64,000 bases of DNA from CAZEDM01 sp964511075 (GTDB lineage: Bacteria > Zixibacteria > MSB-5A5 > RBG-16-43-9), in assembly GCA_964511075.1 (NCBI GenBank), contig CAZEDM010000001.1, positions 186,001-250,000 of the forward strand, read 5' to 3'. The translations under genes and the position numbers were made by a program. The notes under the pieces are model-generated. The model ran no database searches. It was not told the DNA's origin and saw nothing but the letters and a program-made list of their open reading frames with translations. Of this stretch, positions 59,785-64,000 are shown piece by piece. The first letter of the stretch is position 1, and each line of letters opens with the position of its first letter.

Positions 59785-61307
59785 TTTTACTTCTGGTGAT
59801 GGATGGCTACGGCATAAATCACAAAAAAGAGGGGAATGCCATTGCCCTGGCTAAAAAACCTAATCTGGACAAGCTTTTTGAAAATTACCCGCATACGGTT
59901 TTAGGTGCATCAGGCCTGGATGTGGGCTTGCCTGAGGGTCAGATGGGAAACAGCGAGGTAGGGCATCTTAATTTCGGTGCAGGACGGATTGTGTATCAGG
60001 AGATAACCAGAATCGATAAAGCCATAAAGGACGGCTCCTTCTTTCAGAACCAGGTTCTGCTTGAAGCTATGAACAAAGTCTTGGAAAACAATTCTGCTTT
60101 ACATCTGATGGGTTTGGTCTCGGACGGCGGGGTGCACAGCTCCTTGAATCATCTCTATGCTCTTTTGAGGTTAGCTAAGGAGAAAGGGGTTGAGAAGGTT
60201 TATATTCACGCTTTTATGGACGGCAGGGATACTTCTCCCACAGCTGGAAAGGAATATATCAGGGAGCTTCTGGAAAAATTCGGAGAATACGGGGTTGGAA
60301 AGCTCTCCACCATTGTGGGGAGATATTATGCAATGGACCGGGACAAAAGATGGGAAAGGATTGAGAAAGCGTACCGGGCAATGGTTTACGGTGAAGGTAA
60401 ACTGACCTCCGAGCCGGTGAAAGCAGTTGAAGAATCATATCAGTCTGAAGTTACTGATGAGTTCATAAGACCCATCGTGGTTTCTGAGGATAGTAATCCC
60501 CTTTCCGGCAGGATAAAAGAAAAAGATGTGGGCTTATTTTTCAATTTCCGGGCTGACAGAGCCAGGCAGCTTTCCTATGTTCTATCCGAGAAGGATTTCA
60601 GGGAATTCGATAAAGGGAACAGCCTGTTCATCCCTCTGGTGACGCTGACTCAATATGATGAAAATTTAAAAACACCTGTGGCTTTTCCGCCAATCAGGCT
60701 CAGGAATATTCTGCCTGAGATCTTATCTAAGAAAGGATTGAAGCAACTGCGCATCGCCGAGACCGAGAAATATGCTCACGTGACCTTTTTCTTCAACGGG
60801 GGGGAGGAAAGACCCTTTGAGGGAGAGGACAGGATTCTGATCCATTCCCCCAAGGTCCCCACCTACGATTTAAAACCGGAGATGAGCGCTTATGAGGTTA
60901 CAGATAAAGTGGTGCAGGAGATTTTGTCGAGAAAATATGATTTTATTTTGTTGAATTATGCCAACCCGGATATGGTGGGGCATACCGGGATCTTAGAGGC
61001 GGCTATTAAAGCCATAGAGGCAGTGGATGCCTGTGTGGGAAGGGTGGTGGAAGCGGTACAAAAGGCTGGCAGCATTGCTATGATCACTGCAGACCACGGC
61101 AATGCCGAGATGATGGTGGACTATAATACCGGCGAGACCTTCACCGCTCATACCACGGATTTAGTGCCTTTTATCCTGGTCAAAGAAAATTTTAAGGGAA
61201 AATTAAAAGGAAAAGGGATTTTGGCAGACGTTGCCCCGACTATTCTCTCCTTGATGGGAATCCCAAAACCTGCAGAGATGGACGGGGAGAATTTGATTCT
61301 TTCGTAG
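59781..61307 (+). CDS. gpmI: 2,3-bisphosphoglycerate-independent phosphoglycerate mutase
   Basis: 508 residues, full length. Interconverts 2- and 3-phosphoglycerate with two Mn ions. Motifs: LLVMDGYG (metal Asp, residue 8), PEGQMGNSEVGHLNFGAGR with the active-site Ser at 58, AFMDGRDTSP, GRYYAMDRDKRW, FNFRADRARQLS, TEKYAHVTFFFNGG, NYANPDMVGHTG and ADHGNAEMM. The start overlaps the purM stop (ATGA), so the two are translationally coupled. A palindrome follows directly after the stop. Everything looks canonical. Confidence 0.96.
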   Translation: MILLLVMDGYGINHKKEGNAIALAKKPNLDKLFENYPHTVLGASGLDVGLPEGQMGNSEVGHLNFGAGRIVYQEITRIDKAIKDGSFFQNQVLLEAMNKVLENNSALHLMGLVSDGGVHSSLNHLYALLRLAKEKGVEKVYIHAFMDGRDTSPTAGKEYIRELLEKFGEYGVGKLSTIVGRYYAMDRDKRWERIEKAYRAMVYGEGKLTSEPVKAVEESYQSEVTDEFIRPIVVSEDSNPLSGRIKEKDVGLFFNFRADRARQLSYVLSEKDFREFDKGNSLFIPLVTLTQYDENLKTPVAFPPIRLRNILPEILSKKGLKQLRIAETEKYAHVTFFFNGGEERPFEGEDRILIHSPKVPTYDLKPEMSAYEVTDKVVQEILSRKYDFILLNYANPDMVGHTGILEAAIKAIEAVDACVGRVVEAVQKAGSIAMITADHGNAEMMVDYNTGETFTAHTTDLVPFILVKENFKGKLKGKGILADVAPTILSLMGIPKPAEMDGENLILS

Positions 61308-61327
61308 AGACGCATTGCATGCGTCTA
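61305..61327. repeat. TAGAGACGCATTGCATGCGTCTA palindrome
   Basis: TAGAGACGCAT pairs with ATGCGTCTA around TGC, two bases after the gpmI stop codon. Confidence 0.7.
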
Positions 61328-61378
61328 AGATTTTTTCGTAGGGCAAGGCTTTTAGCATAGCAAAAAAACAGAACTGGT

Positions 61379-61401
61379 GGAACAGACATCTTGTCTGTTC
61401 C
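61379..61401. repeat. GGAACAGACATCTTGTCTGTTCC palindrome
   Basis: GGAACAGACA pairs with TGTCTGTTCC around TCT. Same family as 20091 and 26362. Confidence 0.75.
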
Positions 61402-61537
61402 CTGGGGTCAGATAGGATGTCTAACCCACCAGAATAAAAAGTAACCCTAAAGGGTTGCCCTACGAAAGACATCAAGGTTAAGAGAATCTTAGTGGTGAGA
61501 AGAACTTGGGAAAAGGATCTCAAGAGGAAAATTAGAT

Positions 61538-62350
61538 ATGCCTAATTATCCAAAGGAAGAAAAAATACTACCCAGTTTAAAACCAAGTCGAGCTATTGAG
61601 CTTCTAGAGAAACAAATTGAACAAATTAATGTGTTATTACAATTGCACTATGATGATCCAGAATTTAACAAATGGTGGAACTTTACAGAACAGATTATTA
61701 TTAAGGCATTTGGTAAACCTCATGAAAATTTATCTGCGTATAATTCTGCGTGGGGTGGGGCTGTTGGATTCGGTATGACTGATGTGTATTATCAAGAAAG
61801 ATATATAAAAAGGCTTCATAAACTAAAAAAACTTTTAGAAGGATTTATTGAACAGCTTCATGTATTTGGAGAGACAGAAAACACACAAGTTAAGTCAGAA
61901 ATCAAAGATTTTTCTTCAAGAAAAATCTTTATTGTTCATGGTCATAATGAGCAATATAAATCTGAACTTGCACTGGTTTTGACACGTTTAGGCTTTGAAC
62001 CAATCATTCTACACGAGCAACCAAGTAAAGGGATGACAATTATTGAGAAGCTAGAAGAACATTCTGATGTTGGATTTGCATTTGTTTTGCTTACTCCTGA
62101 TGATATAGGGAACCAAAAGAATAAGAAAGATAATCTTTTACCAAGGGCACGACAAAATGTTGTGTTTGAATTCGGCTTATTTGTAGGCAAACTTGGTAGG
62201 GAGAGAGTTTGTTGCTTATACACAGGAGAAGTCGAGCTTCCTTCTGATTTACATGGACTTGTTTATATACCATTTAAATCCAGTATTAATGAGGTCCAAT
62301 TGGATATTGTGAAAGAGTTAAGAGCTGCAGGATATGATGTAAAGATATAA
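61538..62350 (+). CDS. TIR-like nucleotide-binding protein (PF10137/Cap12-type), AT-rich
   Basis: 270 residues, no signal. The N-terminal part (1-120) is a helical region with ELLEKQIEQINVLLQL. The C-terminal domain starts KIFIVHGHNEQYKSELALVLTRLG (about 128-150), then IEKLEEHSDVGFAFVLLTPDD, RARQNVVFEFGLFVGKLGRERV (conserved catalytic-type Glu at about 210) and a final HGLVYIPF. This is the TIR-like family used as NAD-degrading effector in CBASS/Pycsar systems. No nucleotide cyclase is nearby, so it may be an orphan effector or a stand-alone defence gene. Codon use is strongly A/T-rich relative to gpmI and lnt on either side, suggesting transfer. Confidence 0.78.
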   Translation: MPNYPKEEKILPSLKPSRAIELLEKQIEQINVLLQLHYDDPEFNKWWNFTEQIIIKAFGKPHENLSAYNSAWGGAVGFGMTDVYYQERYIKRLHKLKKLLEGFIEQLHVFGETENTQVKSEIKDFSSRKIFIVHGHNEQYKSELALVLTRLGFEPIILHEQPSKGMTIIEKLEEHSDVGFAFVLLTPDDIGNQKNKKDNLLPRARQNVVFEFGLFVGKLGRERVCCLYTGEVELPSDLHGLVYIPFKSSINEVQLDIVKELRAAGYDVKI

Positions 62351-62447
62351 TCTTTTGAAAATATCTTCTTAGGTAATAACACAAAGTAACCCTGAAGGTC
62401 CAGAATGGATCTTGAGAGTTGCCCTACGAAAACGCAAATAGTTTCTT

Positions 62448-63953
62448 ATGACCCCTAAAAAAACCTTACTTTACATTCTTCTCTCTGCTCTTCTTTTCTC
62501 CTTATCCTTTCCTCCTCTTCCTTCCGGGTTTCTGGCTTACTTCTGTCTGGTTTTTTTGTTTTTTGCCCTGGAGGGTAAGGGTGGAAAAGAATCTTTCAGG
62601 TTGGGATATATCTGGGGTCTGGTTACCAATTCGCTGCTTCTCTACTGGATAACCTGGGCGACTATTCCCGGGGTTTTGGGGGCGGTTCTGGTTTTGTCCC
62701 TGTATACTGCTTTTCTTTTTCTATTCTACTCCTGGGCTCAGAAGGTTTTCAGAGAAAAAGCGGTTTACCTATTTCCCTTCCTGTGGATTTTGATGGAATA
62801 CGGCAGGTCGCTTTTAGATATAGGTTTTCCCTGGCTTAACCTCTCCTATACCCAGACCTATTATCTTCCCCTTATACAGTATGCCTCTTTTATCGGTAAT
62901 TACGGGGTCTCTTTCTGGATATTGTGGCTTAATGTTCTGTTTTATTTAGGGATAAAAAATTTTGCTTACCCCAAAAAGGTTCTGATTTATCTTTCGATAA
63001 TTGCTCTTCTATTCTTGCTTCCTTATCTTTACGGACGAAAAGTCCTGAGCCAGCCAGAACAGGAAGGTAAAGTGAGTATCGCCATAGTTCAGGGTAATAT
63101 TCCCCAGGATGTCAAGTGGGATTACGAGATGCTGGATTATAATTTCGAGACGTTCGTAGAGCTGACCCGGGAGATACCGGAAAAAGTTGACCTAATCCTC
63201 TGGCCCGAGACTGCGGCACCCTGTTACATCAAATCAGAGCCGAAATATTTCTCCTTGGTCAAATCCTTAGCCGATTCTCTGCAGACTCCTGTGCTCTTGG
63301 GCACCAACGATTACCGGATGACAGGGGAAGGTAAATATCTTTACTTCAATTCTGTTTTTTGTTTTAACCCTGAAGGTGACTGGCCTCCTGGTCAGGTGAA
63401 TCCGGTGGTATATAATAAAATCCATTTGGTTCCTTTTTCCGAATGGGTTCCCTATTCGAAGCTCTTAGGCTGGCTTTACAAGATAAAGTTTGGTCTTTCG
63501 GATTACACCCCGGGTAAAGATTATGTCATATTCGAGAATCCAAAAGGGAGGTTCGCCACCCTGATCTGTTTCGAGGCGGTTTTCCCGGATCTGGTGCGAA
63601 AGTTCGTCCTGAAAGGAGCAGATTTTCTGGTGAACGTAACCAATGACGGCTGGTTCGGGAAAACCAGCGGACCCTACCAGCATGCTCGGATAAATGTGTT
63701 TCGTGCAGTTGAGAATCGCAGAAGCATCGCCAGGTGCGCCAACACAGGCGTCTCGATGTTTGTCGACCCTTACGGACGAATTACCCGTAAAACGAAAATA
63801 TATGTTCAGGATACCCTGACAGGAGAAATCTCCAGGAGAAACGAGCTGACTTTTTATACCAGATACGGGGACTTTTTTGCCAAAGGGATTTCTCTGGTTT
63901 CTATTATGGTTTTAGCGTATACTATTTCAAGAAAGGTAAGACGCAAGACGTAA
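62448..63953 (+). CDS. lnt: Apolipoprotein N-acyltransferase
   Basis: 501 residues, full length. Adds the third acyl chain to lipoproteins at the outer face of the inner membrane. About six membrane helices come first (1-200), then the nitrilase-like domain: SIAIVQGNIPQD (about 210), LILWPETAAP (catalytic Glu about 254), YNKIHLVPFSEWVP (catalytic Lys about 324), TLICFEAVFPDL (catalytic Cys about 373) and NVTNDGWFGKTSGPYQH. A final helix anchors the C-terminus. The triad is complete. Its presence fits the several lipoproteins in the window and shows a diderm envelope. No clear ribosome binding site; the ATG at 62448 agrees with the family N-terminus. Confidence 0.94.
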   Translation: MTPKKTLLYILLSALLFSLSFPPLPSGFLAYFCLVFLFFALEGKGGKESFRLGYIWGLVTNSLLLYWITWATIPGVLGAVLVLSLYTAFLFLFYSWAQKVFREKAVYLFPFLWILMEYGRSLLDIGFPWLNLSYTQTYYLPLIQYASFIGNYGVSFWILWLNVLFYLGIKNFAYPKKVLIYLSIIALLFLLPYLYGRKVLSQPEQEGKVSIAIVQGNIPQDVKWDYEMLDYNFETFVELTREIPEKVDLILWPETAAPCYIKSEPKYFSLVKSLADSLQTPVLLGTNDYRMTGEGKYLYFNSVFCFNPEGDWPPGQVNPVVYNKIHLVPFSEWVPYSKLLGWLYKIKFGLSDYTPGKDYVIFENPKGRFATLICFEAVFPDLVRKFVLKGADFLVNVTNDGWFGKTSGPYQHARINVFRAVENRRSIARCANTGVSMFVDPYGRITRKTKIYVQDTLTGEISRRNELTFYTRYGDFFAKGISLVSIMVLAYTISRKVRRKT

Positions 63954-63977
63954 GATATTAGATGATAGTGAGGAAAA

Positions 63978-64000
63978 ATGAGAAAACTTATTTTCATCTG
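63978..64000 (+). CDS. Start of a gene cut by the window end
   Basis: ATG AGA AAA CTT ATT TTC ATC at the window end, with AGTGAGGAAAA before it. The residues MRKLIFI look like the start of a signal peptide. Nothing more can be said. Confidence 0.35.

Overview
The window looks like a chromosomal segment from an uncultured Gram-negative bacterium of the Fibrobacterota-Chlorobiota-Bacteroidota (FCB) neighbourhood. My best guess is a Zixibacteria-like lineage. The reasons are: eleven secreted proteins ending in paired dockerin modules of the GDxNxDGxVSxSDxVYLINYLFKGG type; SBBP beta-propeller proteins; a FlgD-like C-terminal sorting domain (QNYPNPFNP); a DUF3078 outer-membrane protein; diderm functions (Lnt, lipoproteins, a BamD-like TPR lipoprotein); and intergenic DNA full of short palindromes. 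The lineage is an inference from protein style, because no rRNA or tRNA gene was found.

Layout. 1-3.4 kb: a DUF2279-like protein, an M48 metalloprotease lipoprotein and a small lipoprotein. 3.9-6.7 kb: phage portal and large terminase. 7-16 kb: exported proteins (FlgD-like sorting domain, a repetitive fibre, dockerins, beta-helix), an HD-GYP-like protein and a lipoprotein. 16.2-20 kb: NurA nuclease, HerA ATPase and an AT-rich PIN-like nuclease. 20.5-24 kb: capsid cement protein, major capsid protein and a tail or fibre-like propeller. 24.2-28 kb: a small membrane protein and two SBBP-dockerin proteins on the minus strand. 28.4-34.7 kb: phage-like connector, small proteins, two large exported proteins, a glucosaminidase-type lysin and a holin. 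35-37 kb: DUF3078 and DUF389 membrane proteins. 37-53 kb: mostly secreted dockerin proteins (Asp-box propeller, Omp28-like, SBBP paralogues, cohesin-like proteins), with thiC and a TPR lipoprotein between them. 53-64 kb: housekeeping genes (MBL hydrolase, short pyruvate kinase, PriA, HD hydrolase, PurM, GpmI, Lnt) and one AT-rich TIR-like gene.

Three points stand out. First, the Omp28/thioredoxin-like gene at 39678-41009 (minus strand) has a single in-frame UGA exactly where the first cysteine of its CxxC motif belongs. The UGA is followed at the right distance by a hairpin with a GU-containing loop, so this is a candidate selenoprotein (UxxC) that standard gene calling truncates. Second, the phage genes lie on one strand in virion order but are scattered over 31 kb among cellular genes, with no integrase or replication genes. 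This fits a domesticated prophage or a gene-transfer-agent-like element. Third, nearly all dockerin pairs end in a cysteine at or within two residues of the C-terminus, usually with a second cysteine in or beside a calcium loop, which suggests a disulfide clasp or attachment signal. Intergenic regions carry many short palindromes with related arms (GTAGGG...CCCTAC) but different cores.
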